DNA from: Acidobacteriaceae bacterium
GTDB lineage: Bacteria > Acidobacteriota > Terriglobia > Terriglobales > Acidobacteriaceae
Assembly (NCBI GenBank): GCA_030041045.1
Contig: JASHOQ010000072.1
Location: forward strand, 1 to 61,918
Direction of reading: 5' to 3'
Length of the DNA: 61,918 nt
How positions within the stretch are numbered: the first letter of the stretch is position 1; every line of letters starts with the position of its first letter. Positions 8,231 through 16,948 of this stretch are shown piece after piece. A program made the position numbers and the translations under genes. The notes beneath the pieces are model-generated. The model worked only from the letters and a program-made list of their open reading frames with translations, searched no databases and was not told the DNA's origin.

Positions 8231-10612
8231 CTACTCAGTCACTTTGAAGCTCGCCTCCTGGTCGGCGAGAGAGCTTCCGCCTACCCAAACGTCATACGTG
8301 GTCGGCTCCACGGTACGCTTCAGAGCCACGTTGTAGAAGCTCAGTTCGTTAAAGCCCAGCGGAAACTCGACATGTTTCGTCTCGCCCGGCGCAAGAGTGA
8401 CGCGCGCAAAGCCCTTCAATTCGCGCATTGGTTGCTCCACGCTGGCCACCGTGTCGCGAATGTATAGCTGCGCCACCTCGGTCCCGGCCACCGAACCGAT
8501 ATTGGTCACATCCGCACCCACAATCACTACCGGCTTAACGGTGGTCGAAACTTCATCCAGCGGAACCTCTTCACGGCTGACCGTCGGCTTCGAGAATCGG
8601 AAGTCCGTATAACTCAATCCCCAGCCGAAGGGAAACAGCGCCGAGTTTTGCTCGTCCACGTAACGCGATACGTACTTCTCCGAATCCCACGACATGTGCG
8701 TCAGGTCGACGTGCTCCGGCCGGCCCGTCGGCAGTTGCGCATAGTAGAGAGGCTCCTGCCCCACCGCGCGCGGAAAGCTTGCGGGCAGTTTTCCCGAAGG
8801 GTTCACATCCCCAAAGAGCACATCGGTGATCGCGGGTCCTGCCTCGATCCCCGGGCTCCAAGCTTCGAGAATAGTGGGCACATGTGCGGCTGCCCACTTC
8901 AGCACCAGCGGCCGCCCGGCCAGCACCACTAGGATCACCGGCTTGCCCGTGGCCACAACTGCTTCAAGCAGTTCTTCCTGCGAGCCGGTAAAACCAAGGT
9001 AAGCGCGGCTCGATGCCTCGCCTTCCATCCACGCCGGCTCGCCGAGCGCCAAAATGGCAAGATCGGCCTTTTTCGCCGTCTCCACCGCCTCGGCAATGGT
9101 CTTGTCGTCGTCAGGAATCGGCATTCGCAGTGCTTCCGACATCGGCATGCGGGTCTCGATGCTCTTCAGTGCGTTCGCATCCTTGCCGGAGAGCAATCCG
9201 CATCCCTCGGCATACAGGAGCCGCTCGCCCAGGCGCTTCTCGAGCTCCGCTTTTAGCGTAATCACATCTTCTGGATTGCCTTTGCCCGACCACGCACCCA
9301 GCATCTCCACTGCGTTGTCGGCCATCGGTCCGATCAATGCCACTGTCGTGGCCTTCTTCGTCAGCGGTAGCAGCGGGCCCGCGTCCGTTACGGGATCATT
9401 TTTGAGCAGAACCATGGTTTCATCGGCAACCTTTCGAGCCAATGCACGGCGTTCCGGCGTCGCTTCGTACTTCGGCTCCTGCTGGGCGTAAGGGTGGTCA
9501 AAAAGACCCAGTGCAAACTTGACGCGAAGCACGCGCCGCACTGCTTCATCCACAACCGACTCCGGTATCTTTCCCGACCTCACCTGTGCGGCGAGAGTCG
9601 TGCCGAAGAGGTTGCCCTCCAAATCTATATCCAGTCCGGCTTCGAGCGCTTCGTGGGCAGCCGTTGCGCCATCGGCGGCAGTGGCGTGATTCAAAAGTTC
9701 ATGCACCGCTGCCCAATCGGACACAACCGGGCCGTCAAATCCCCATTCCTTCCGCAGAATCTGCGTCAGCAGTAGAGGATCTGCGCTCGCGGGAACGCCG
9801 TTGACGGAGTTGAAAGCGCTCATCACCGTCGCCACACCGGCCTCCACCGCCGCGTGATATGGCTGCAAATACACTTGCCGCAGCGTGATCGGACTCATGT
9901 CCACGGCATTGTAGTCGCGCCCCGCAATCACTCCGCCATAGGCGGCAAAGTGCTTTACACACGCCGCCACTGAACCCGGTTTGCTCAGATCACCTTGCTG
10001 ATAGCCTTGCACCCAGGCACGCGTCATCACCGACCCCAGATAAGGGTCTTCGCCGTTCGACTCCACAATTCGCCCCCAGCGCGCATCGCGCGCAATGTCC
10101 ACCATGGGCGAGTAAACCCAGTCAACACCGTCGGCTCGAGCCTCTTCTGCGCCCGTGCGCGCCACGATCTCAGCCTCATTCGGATCCCAGCTCGCCGCAA
10201 TGGCCAGCGGAATTGGGAATGTGGTCCGGTGTCCGTGAATCACGTCCAACCCAAAAAGCAGCGGGATGTGCAAGCGTGTCTTCTCCACCGCAAGATGCTG
10301 GTAGTGATTCGCTTCCGCTGCGCCGACCACATTCCCCAGCGACCCCACCTGGCCATGCTCCACCAACTCGTCGTATTTCAGATTCCAATTCCCGGGTCCG
10401 GTAGGAATGCCGACTGAGAACTGCACCAGCTGCCCGATCTTTTCTTCGAGCGTCATCTGCGTCAGCATTGCTTCAACCCGCCTATTTACATCCTTGGAGG
10501 CGAGTTGCGAGTTTGAACCCGATTGCTCCCCGTTGTCAGCTGGTGTCCAAATGGGCATCGCGAACAGTAGCAATACAACGAAAAGAGAGGATGTGCGAGG
10601 GAAGATTCTCAT
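8231..10612 (-). CDS. bglX: Glycoside hydrolase family 3 beta-glucosidase (BglX-like)
   Basis: This is a roughly 793-residue secreted enzyme. The start at 10612 begins a clear signal peptide (MRIFPRTSS plus a Leu/Val-rich core), so the longer frame from 10669 is not preferred. The family 3 N-terminal barrel contains CVKHFAAYGGV and GRDYNAVDMS, both typical of periplasmic BglX. The catalytic nucleophile is Asp299 in VVSDWAAV. The alpha/beta sandwich domain follows, and a C-terminal fibronectin-III-like domain is present (GWGLSYTDF through VTNIGSVAGTEVAQLYI). It should release terminal beta-glucose from oligosaccharides in the periplasm or outside. It converges with the GH2 gene 66 bases away, consistent with a shared glycan-degradation role. 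Confidence 0.9.
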   Translation of the reverse strand: MRIFPRTSSLFVVLLLFAMPIWTPADNGEQSGSNSQLASKDVNRRVEAMLTQMTLEEKIGQLVQFSVGIPTGPGNWNLKYDELVEHGQVGSLGNVVGAAEANHYQHLAVEKTRLHIPLLFGLDVIHGHRTTFPIPLAIAASWDPNEAEIVARTGAEEARADGVDWVYSPMVDIARDARWGRIVESNGEDPYLGSVMTRAWVQGYQQGDLSKPGSVAACVKHFAAYGGVIAGRDYNAVDMSPITLRQVYLQPYHAAVEAGVATVMSAFNSVNGVPASADPLLLTQILRKEWGFDGPVVSDWAAVHELLNHATAADGATAAHEALEAGLDIDLEGNLFGTTLAAQVRSGKIPESVVDEAVRRVLRVKFALGLFDHPYAQQEPKYEATPERRALARKVADETMVLLKNDPVTDAGPLLPLTKKATTVALIGPMADNAVEMLGAWSGKGNPEDVITLKAELEKRLGERLLYAEGCGLLSGKDANALKSIETRMPMSEALRMPIPDDDKTIAEAVETAKKADLAILALGEPAWMEGEASSRAYLGFTGSQEELLEAVVATGKPVILVVLAGRPLVLKWAAAHVPTILEAWSPGIEAGPAITDVLFGDVNPSGKLPASFPRAVGQEPLYYAQLPTGRPEHVDLTHMSWDSEKYVSRYVDEQNSALFPFGWGLSYTDFRFSKPTVSREEVPLDEVSTTVKPVVIVGADVTNIGSVAGTEVAQLYIRDTVASVEQPMRELKGFARVTLAPGETKHVEFPLGFNELSFYNVALKRTVEPTTYDVWVGGSSLADQEASFKVTE

Positions 10613-11218
10613 AACGGTTCCCAATAGGCGCAGTCGAAGCTGGTTAAGTAGCTCGCACAATTCTGACATATCAGTAAGGATGAGCTTAATTGAGACGGCT
10701 TACTGAGTCAAGAATGACTGGAGAAAGCGTGGCTTTCCTGGGATTCTGGACCTGTCCCTCGTCAAAACTCTATCCGTGGTTAAACCTATGATGTTCTTAT
10801 AGATACCAACGAATTTTCGGAACAAAAAACAGTCTCTGCCTGAGCGTCTTAACCGTTGAAACTCCCGGCGGGTGACCATTTTAACTGCGACGCAGCGACG
10901 GATATTTCTGAGAAAATAAGCGGCCTCCGGAAGATCAAATTTTTCCGGAACACTTGTTGGTTGTAGCGCCCGCCAGCCGCATCGCTTTCTTCTTGTATGT
11001 CGATTTCCGGATACGGTTTACGAATCTCTTTGAGGAGTTCCCGCATGGCCGCATGCATCTTCAGTCATTCCGCGCTCAGGGCCCCCCCAACCCTCGGCGG
11101 CGCTGCTCATGCCGTGGATTCGCATCTCGGGCTGCGCCACCTCATGAACCCGCGGCGCGGTGTCATCGATCGCGTACTGACCAATCCCCACCATTCCTCC
11201 ACCCCGCCGAATCAGGCA
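10613..11218. other. Intergenic region between the GH3 gene and the HTH-TPR gene
   Basis: About 600 bases without a supportable gene. A minus-strand open frame at 10849-11058 (69 codons, starting MHAAMRELLKEIRKPYPEID) looks weakly protein-like but I recognise no family and it has no partner. The part next to 10612 should hold the GH3 promoter; a minus-strand TTGACT is present about 90 bases upstream of the start without a good -10 box. Confidence 0.4.
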
Positions 11219-12745
11219 TTACTGCGGCAGACGGAGCTTGACTGGAACGACCGCGGGATGAGCCACGTCACCTCTGCCAAGGCGCGCTTGAATCTGGGCG
11301 AAGAGTGCGGCATAGCCGGGATCGCGCGCCAGCGCTTTCGCCCACGGAGATTGCGGAATGGTGACGACCACGATGCAACGCCGATTGAGTGCCGCCCTGA
11401 AGTACGGCAACGCATCCTGTGGCCGCCCCAACACCAGGAAGGTCAGGCCCAGATAGTAGCCCGTCTCGAGGTTGTGATTGAAGGCAGCCTTGAGCCCCCT
11501 TGCCCTTGCCTGGAGCAAACCGGCTCTGCCGCCCTGTGCCCAGCCGCGCGCGACGCCGTCTGCCAGTGCAATGTCATCGGGTGCGCCCGTGATTGCGGCG
11601 TAGCGGCGAACATCCGCCACGTAGGCGGCAAAGTTTCCCGTCGCAAAATCGAGCACGCTGAGAAAGCTCGCCGGGGTGGCGAGAGTCGGCTGAGTTTGCT
11701 CAATTTCTCTCAGTTCTTTCATACCCGCGTCGAAATCGCCGAAATTCGCACGGAAAAGCGCCGCGTCGGCTTCAATCGCAGCCGAGGTGGGACTCAGGCG
11801 GACCGCCTCATCGATTTGTCGCAGGCACTCGGCGCCTTCCATCCTTTCCTCCAGGGTGCTGGCATACCACTGGTGGGCCTGCGCCGAGTCCGGATCGAGC
11901 GCGAGAGCTTTGCGGAACTCGGCATCCGATCCCGCAATGTCCCATTCTCTGTAAAAGAGTGCGAATGCCTTGGCCGTGTGCGCGGCAGCAAGATTCGGGT
12001 TCAACGCGATGGCGCGGTCTGCGGCGAGCTCCGCCTTTCTGAGGGAGTCTGCCAAATCGGCTTGGCCGAACTGGGGCAATAGATCGTAAGATTCGGCAAG
12101 TCCGGCGTAGGCTTCGGCATAGGAAGGGTCGATGACAATCGCTTGCGTATAGGAGTCAATCGCCTTGGCGAGGCCGTCGGCGGTGCGCAGGTTCCAGTAA
12201 TACCGGCCTCGAAGAAACAGGCTTTCTGCGCCGGGAGCGGGGACGTGCGGTCTCGCCTTCAAGATGTTCGGATAGGAGAAGGTCGATGCAGCGGCCGTCT
12301 GATGGTTGGCAACCTTCCAGAACAGCGCCGCCGTGGAAATCAGGAGTGCGGAGGCCACAAAGACCCAGGGCCGCCAACGGAAATATCGAATTTGTTTTGC
12401 CCCGAGTAATTCGGATGAAGCTGCGGTGGGCTGCGTAACCACTGCCCGTAGTGAATCGTTCCGCGGGAGACCGCGCAAATGGCGTAAAGCATCGCCACTC
12501 GGCAGGGCCGAATCCAGTCTTTGCTCTCTTTCTCTCGATTCCAACCAGGCGTCGAGCTCAGAGGCGCGGGCAAAGATGGTGCTGCCCCTCTTTCCTGGGG
12601 CACGGTGCACCGGCAGCCCCCGCTCCTGTTCGTACCGCCGAACGGTGCGCACGTTGCACCCGAAATAGGCCGCTATCCCCTTCCAGCCCGCGAGCACCAC
12701 AGGCGCTTCCTGGACAGGATCCGCGTTCCTTTTGTATGGGCTCAT
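11219..12745 (-). CDS. Membrane-anchored HTH transcriptional regulator with TPR sensor part
   Basis: The 508-residue protein has three parts. Residues ~15-75 form a MerR/excisionase-like winged helix (GWKGIAAYFGCNVRTVRRYE, then GLPVHR and FARASELDAWL). A single transmembrane helix lies at ~130-155 (PWVFVASALLISTAALFW). A periplasmic C-terminal half carries tetratricopeptide repeats (AIVIDPSYAEAYAGLAESYD and ALDPDSAQAHQWYASTLE). Such HTH-TM-TPR proteins are common in Acidobacteriota and are thought to act as one-component membrane regulators like CadC, though their signals are mostly unknown. It is transcribed away from the HAF-repeat gene at 13082, so it could control that gene or the GH genes; this is inference. 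Confidence 0.8.
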   Translation of the reverse strand: MSPYKRNADPVQEAPVVLAGWKGIAAYFGCNVRTVRRYEQERGLPVHRAPGKRGSTIFARASELDAWLESREREQRLDSALPSGDALRHLRGLPRNDSLRAVVTQPTAASSELLGAKQIRYFRWRPWVFVASALLISTAALFWKVANHQTAAASTFSYPNILKARPHVPAPGAESLFLRGRYYWNLRTADGLAKAIDSYTQAIVIDPSYAEAYAGLAESYDLLPQFGQADLADSLRKAELAADRAIALNPNLAAAHTAKAFALFYREWDIAGSDAEFRKALALDPDSAQAHQWYASTLEERMEGAECLRQIDEAVRLSPTSAAIEADAALFRANFGDFDAGMKELREIEQTQPTLATPASFLSVLDFATGNFAAYVADVRRYAAITGAPDDIALADGVARGWAQGGRAGLLQARARGLKAAFNHNLETGYYLGLTFLVLGRPQDALPYFRAALNRRCIVVVTIPQSPWAKALARDPGYAALFAQIQARLGRGDVAHPAVVPVKLRLPQ

Positions 12746-13081
12746 GCCGCAAGCGCCTCGCCAGTTGAATGGTGTAAAGCAAGGGCCCGGAAACGGTTAA
12801 TTGAGGGAGGTAAACAGTATACGGCCAGGGCGCCGGCCGGAAAAGGGAAACAAGGTGGCGCAACCACCCGGAAATGCCCTCCTTTCCACCCTGATTTGTC
12901 CCTCCTGAAACCGGCCGGGACAGGCTATCCTCCCTCATCGAGTTCCAAGCTAGGTGGATCTTCTCGGTGTCGAACTAACTCCTTGTCGGTTCATGGGGTT
13001 AGTCCGCATCGCCGGTTCGCGGCGCGGTGGCGGCAAGAACCGGCCCGGGGGTCATCCCGGCCTGAAGAAAGGGGTACATCC
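12746..13081. promoter_or_regulatory. Divergent intergenic region between the HTH-TPR regulator and the HAF-repeat gene
   Basis: This 336-base gap lies between two divergent starts and must hold their promoters. I see no convincing -35/-10 pair and no gene. A good ribosome binding site (AAAGGGG, 13068-13074) lies 7 bases before a TTG codon at 13082 and decides the start of the rightward gene. Confidence 0.4.
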
Positions 13082-15784
13082 TTGAGGCATCGGCAGTCTG
13101 TTCCCACTCAATTCCGCTGGACCGCAGTTCGCGCCGCTATCAAGCTTTCGGATTGGGCGCGCCGCTCCGCTCCCGTGCTGCTGCTCATTGGAGTCCTTTT
13201 CGCAGGGGCAGCCGTGTGGCTGACCGCTTCTGCCAAGGCCAGTCACTGGATTTGGAAGAGCTGGGACAGAATGTTTGGCCTGTCCGGGACGGCCAATGCA
13301 ATCCCCGGCGCTCTGGCTCAGCCTGAAGGTTCGGACACGGGTGGGAACTACACCATTACTGCGATTAACGAGCCCAGTGCGGGCGCGAGTGCGCTCCAGG
13401 GAACAGTCGTTTTTGGCATCAATGCTTCCGGAGCCGTGACGGGATCCTATTCCGATCAGACCGACCTGGGGCACGGGTTTGTGTGCGCCGCCGGTGGCGC
13501 GTCATGCACCTCATTCGATGCGCCCAACGCCGGATCGAGCCCGCCGGCGGGATCGTTCCAAGGAACCATCGGCATCGGCATCGACACCGCTGGAGATGTG
13601 GTGGGCGTCTACTTCGACAGCAACAACGCATATCACGGCTTCCTGCGCAATGCGGCGACGGGCACAATCACCGAGTTCGACGATCCGAATGCTCCGACAG
13701 CGAATTCGAGCCGCGGGACTTTCCCATCCGGCATCAATGACAACGGCCAGATTGTGGGCAACTATACGACGGGAAGCTACAACACCGCCTCGCTCTACCA
13801 CGGTTTTGTGTACTCCATTGCGAGTGGAAGTTTCACGGAGATCGACGAGCCGGATGCTGGAACGGGAAGCGTCTCCTCCTATCAGAAGGAAGGCACAGTC
13901 CCGGCGGCTATCAATGCCTCGGGTGCAGTCACCGGTTATTACGTCGATGCAAGCGGAGAGCGCCACGGATTCATACGCTCGGCGGCGGGAAACTACACCT
14001 CGTTCGACGGTCCCGGGGCCACGACGAACACCGGAAAAGGCGGCGGGTTGGGCGGAACGATTCCATTGAGCATCGATGCCGCAGGCGATGTGGTCGGCTC
14101 GTACACTGACTCGAACCAGATCCGGCACGGCTTTATCCTTCCGGCGGGCAGCACCACGCCGACTTCGTTCGATGCGCCGGGCGCAAATACCGCCAGCCAG
14201 AGCGGGACGATCAGCGGATCATTCGCTACCAGTATCGATCCCACCGGCAGCTACGTCTGTGGAGGGTACACCGATTCCTCGGGTCTATATCACGGCTTTG
14301 TTTACTATCTGCCATTGACTTCCGTCGCCTCATTCACTACCTTCAGCGCTCCTGACGCGGCCACTTCGGTCACGGATTTTTCTTTTACAGGTACAGGCAG
14401 CTTTGGCGTGAACGCATCTGGAACCGCGGTCGGCTTCTACCTGGACAGCAACGAAGTATTGCATGGTTTTCAGTACGCGCCAACCGCGACTCCGGCGCCC
14501 ACTTTCAGCCCCACACAGGGAACGTACAGTGCGGAGCAATCGGTAACCATCTCGGATACTGACTCGTCCGCGGCCATCTATTACACCACCGACGGAAGCA
14601 CGCCCACGGTGAACTCGACTGAATACACCGACCCGATCACCGTCTCGTCGACCGAAACCATCAATGCCATCGCGCTCGACAGCAGCAGCGGCGGCTATAT
14701 AGAGAGCGCCGTCGCCTCGGCCACCTACACCATCAGCGCATCCGCCCCAACCCCGGCGGCTACACCCACCTTCTCCGTTCCCAGCGGAACATACGCGTCC
14801 GCGCAAACTGTGACCATCTCCGACGCCACAACGGGCGCGACGATTTACTACACCACGGATGGGACCACACCGACGACGAGTTCGTCGCAGTACACCAGTC
14901 CGATTTCGGTCAGTACCACGGAAACGATTGAGGCGATTGCGACGGCCAGCGGTTACAGCAGCAGCGCGGTAGCCTCGGCAACCTACACCATCAGCCTTGG
15001 GGTTACCGCCGCGCCGACGTTTTCGCCCGCAGCCGGAACCTACACCTCCGTGCAAACAGTGACCATCAGTGACAGCACCACGGGGGCCTCGATCTACTAC
15101 ACAACCAACGGCACCACGCCGACGACCGGCTCGACCGTCTATTCCAGCCCCATTTCGGTTTCCTCGTCAGAGACTCTGGAAGCCATCGCGGCGGCCAGCG
15201 GTTACAGCAGCAGCGCGGTGGCGTCGGCGGCGTACACCATCAACCTTCCCAGCTTTGGGGCTCCCAGCGGTTCGCAACCCGAATCGATTTCCATTCAACC
15301 CGGAGCCACGACAGGAAATACGGCGACCATCAGTGTTGTCGGCACTAACGGCTTTTCCGGGACGGTGAACCTGAACTGTTCCATCACTCCGGTTGCGGCC
15401 AATGACCCGCCAACGTGCGCGCTTTCTCCGCCGTCGGTTACGTTGAGCGGAGCAACCGTGGAGACCTCCACGCTTACAGTTTCCACGACCGCCGCGACGA
15501 GCACCATGATCCGGCCCCAATGGCGTCCCATGGGCGGAACAGCGCTGGGGATCATCCTTATGCTCGCCATCCCGCGCAGGCGGCGCCGTTGGCTCGCGAC
15601 GCTCGTTTTGCTGACGATTGCCTTCTCAATGGGCGCTGCGGGTTGCGGGGGCGGCAGCAGTAGCAGCAGCGGGAACTCTGGAACAACTTCCGGCGCCTAC
15701 ACCATCACCGTGACAGGAACCTCAGGCAGTACCACGGCTACGATTGCCGTTGTGAAGCTGACCGTCGCTGGAAATGGATCTTAA
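13082..15784 (+). CDS. Surface protein with seven HAF repeats, three chitobiase/hexosaminidase C-terminal-like domains and a membrane tail
   Basis: The TTG at 13082 is chosen as start because AAAGGGG precedes it and the product then begins with a positively charged stretch and a membrane segment (SAPVLLLIGVLFAGAAVWL). Of about 900 residues, the first third holds seven HAF-type repeats, each ending in HGF (for example INASGAVTGSYSDQ...HGFV). Three chitobiase/beta-hexosaminidase C-terminal-like Ig domains follow (GATIYYTTDGTTPTTSS and ETIEAIA motifs). An Ig-like domain comes next, then a tail with a hydrophobic segment, five consecutive arginines, a second hydrophobic segment ending AAGCGGG, and a final strand pair. 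No catalytic domain is seen. A role in surface binding or adhesion is possible but not shown. The open frame extends upstream to 12521, antisense to the HTH-TPR gene; that extension is not credible. Confidence 0.72.
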   Translation: MRHRQSVPTQFRWTAVRAAIKLSDWARRSAPVLLLIGVLFAGAAVWLTASAKASHWIWKSWDRMFGLSGTANAIPGALAQPEGSDTGGNYTITAINEPSAGASALQGTVVFGINASGAVTGSYSDQTDLGHGFVCAAGGASCTSFDAPNAGSSPPAGSFQGTIGIGIDTAGDVVGVYFDSNNAYHGFLRNAATGTITEFDDPNAPTANSSRGTFPSGINDNGQIVGNYTTGSYNTASLYHGFVYSIASGSFTEIDEPDAGTGSVSSYQKEGTVPAAINASGAVTGYYVDASGERHGFIRSAAGNYTSFDGPGATTNTGKGGGLGGTIPLSIDAAGDVVGSYTDSNQIRHGFILPAGSTTPTSFDAPGANTASQSGTISGSFATSIDPTGSYVCGGYTDSSGLYHGFVYYLPLTSVASFTTFSAPDAATSVTDFSFTGTGSFGVNASGTAVGFYLDSNEVLHGFQYAPTATPAPTFSPTQGTYSAEQSVTISDTDSSAAIYYTTDGSTPTVNSTEYTDPITVSSTETINAIALDSSSGGYIESAVASATYTISASAPTPAATPTFSVPSGTYASAQTVTISDATTGATIYYTTDGTTPTTSSSQYTSPISVSTTETIEAIATASGYSSSAVASATYTISLGVTAAPTFSPAAGTYTSVQTVTISDSTTGASIYYTTNGTTPTTGSTVYSSPISVSSSETLEAIAAASGYSSSAVASAAYTINLPSFGAPSGSQPESISIQPGATTGNTATISVVGTNGFSGTVNLNCSITPVAANDPPTCALSPPSVTLSGATVETSTLTVSTTAATSTMIRPQWRPMGGTALGIILMLAIPRRRRRWLATLVLLTIAFSMGAAGCGGGSSSSSGNSGTTSGAYTITVTGTSGSTTATIAVVKLTVAGNGS

Positions 15785-15973
15785 GAAGCCTGAGGGCTTG
15801 ATGAAATGCACGCATACCCCACTCGGTATTCGTGTCTGCCTTCATCGTGATTCGTTGGCCCCGATTGCGTATGGATTCGATTGCGAATCCATCATTCTTC
15901 GGGATGGACACAACATGGCCGGAACCGTGCGGAAAACGAACCATGACTATATCGAAAGAGGAGACTTCGGATT

Positions 15974-16846
15974 ATGAAACGAATCACCCCTTGCCTGATG
16001 GTTGTTCTGCTGGCCGCTCCTGCGTGGCTGCTCGCACAAACCGTTTCTTCCAGCTCCGATTCATCGCAAACCTCTGGAGGAACAATGAATCAAACTCCAG
16101 CATCACCGATGGCAAAGGCAGCCAAATATACTCCGCCCGAGCCCTTCTCGCGGCTGGCCTTGGAGGGCGGCCTCGGAATCGGCGGCATCAACATGCAAGC
16201 CGCGGTTGAAGCCAACCGCTACCTGAACATCCGCGGCATTGGCAATTACTTCAGCTACTCTGTGAACAACTTTAAGGTGGGCGGAAGTGGATCGAGCGGC
16301 GCCAACGTGAGCGGCAAGCTCAACCTCGCCGAGGCCGGAATCGCTCTGGACTACTACCCGTGGCCGAATCACGGCTTCCGCTTGAGTCCTGGGGTGACGC
16401 TCTATAACGGAAATGCGGCTTCGGCCAGCGGCGTGATGGCCGCCGGCAGCAGCATTACGCTGGCCTCAACAAAGTATTATTCCGAGGCAGCCAATCCCAT
16501 GAATATCAACGCCAGTGTGGGCTTGAACACTCACAAGCAGACTTTCACCGTGACCACGGGATGGGGAAACATGATTTCACGGAAGGGTGGCCATTGGGCG
16601 TTCCCGTTCGAACTGGGAGCCATCTTCACCGGCTCGCCCACCGTGGGATTAGACCTAACTGGCTACGGCTGCACCGTGCAATCCGATGCGGCAATTAACG
16701 GCGAATCGTGCGTGAACATGGCCACCAACGCGCCGGCGCAAACCAACCTCAGCAGCCAGGTCGCCAAGTATAAGAATGATCTGAATTCGTTGAAGGTCTA
16801 CCCCATTCTTTCGTCGGGTGTTTCGTACAATTTCAACATCCGTTAG
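15974..16846 (+). CDS. Predicted small outer-membrane beta-barrel protein
   Basis: The 290-residue product starts with a clean signal peptide (MKRITPCLMVVLLAAPAWLLAQ) preceded by AAGAGGAG at 15956-15963. After a Ser/Gln-rich linker there are alternating amphipathic strands with aromatic girdles (RYLNIRGIGNYFSYSVNNF, ALDYYPWPNHGFRLSPGV). The chain ends VSYNFNIR, which suits an OmpA/OmpW-like barrel of 8-10 strands. Two cysteines in a short loop (YGCTV and ESCVN) could form a disulfide. I cannot assign a transported substrate. It lies 190 bases downstream of the HAF-repeat gene in the same orientation and may be co-transcribed. Confidence 0.65.
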   Translation: MKRITPCLMVVLLAAPAWLLAQTVSSSSDSSQTSGGTMNQTPASPMAKAAKYTPPEPFSRLALEGGLGIGGINMQAAVEANRYLNIRGIGNYFSYSVNNFKVGGSGSSGANVSGKLNLAEAGIALDYYPWPNHGFRLSPGVTLYNGNAASASGVMAAGSSITLASTKYYSEAANPMNINASVGLNTHKQTFTVTTGWGNMISRKGGHWAFPFELGAIFTGSPTVGLDLTGYGCTVQSDAAINGESCVNMATNAPAQTNLSSQVAKYKNDLNSLKVYPILSSGVSYNFNIR

Positions 16847-16948
16847 GGCTATGTGCGAAAGCTCGCTGTATTGGCACGCCATCCCGGGCGAGGCTTGGCC
16901 CGAATTCGCGAGTTCTGACCTTTCGAGGTGATGAATGCATCGGAGAGC

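Noticed and set aside
10997..12082. 361-codon plus-strand frame
   Set aside because: Antisense to the HTH-TPR regulator; no recognisable motif and arginine-rich shadow composition.
12521..13081. N-terminal extension of the HAF-repeat protein
   Set aside because: It is antisense to the start of the HTH-TPR gene and lacks a membrane signal; TTG 13082 has a good ribosome binding site.
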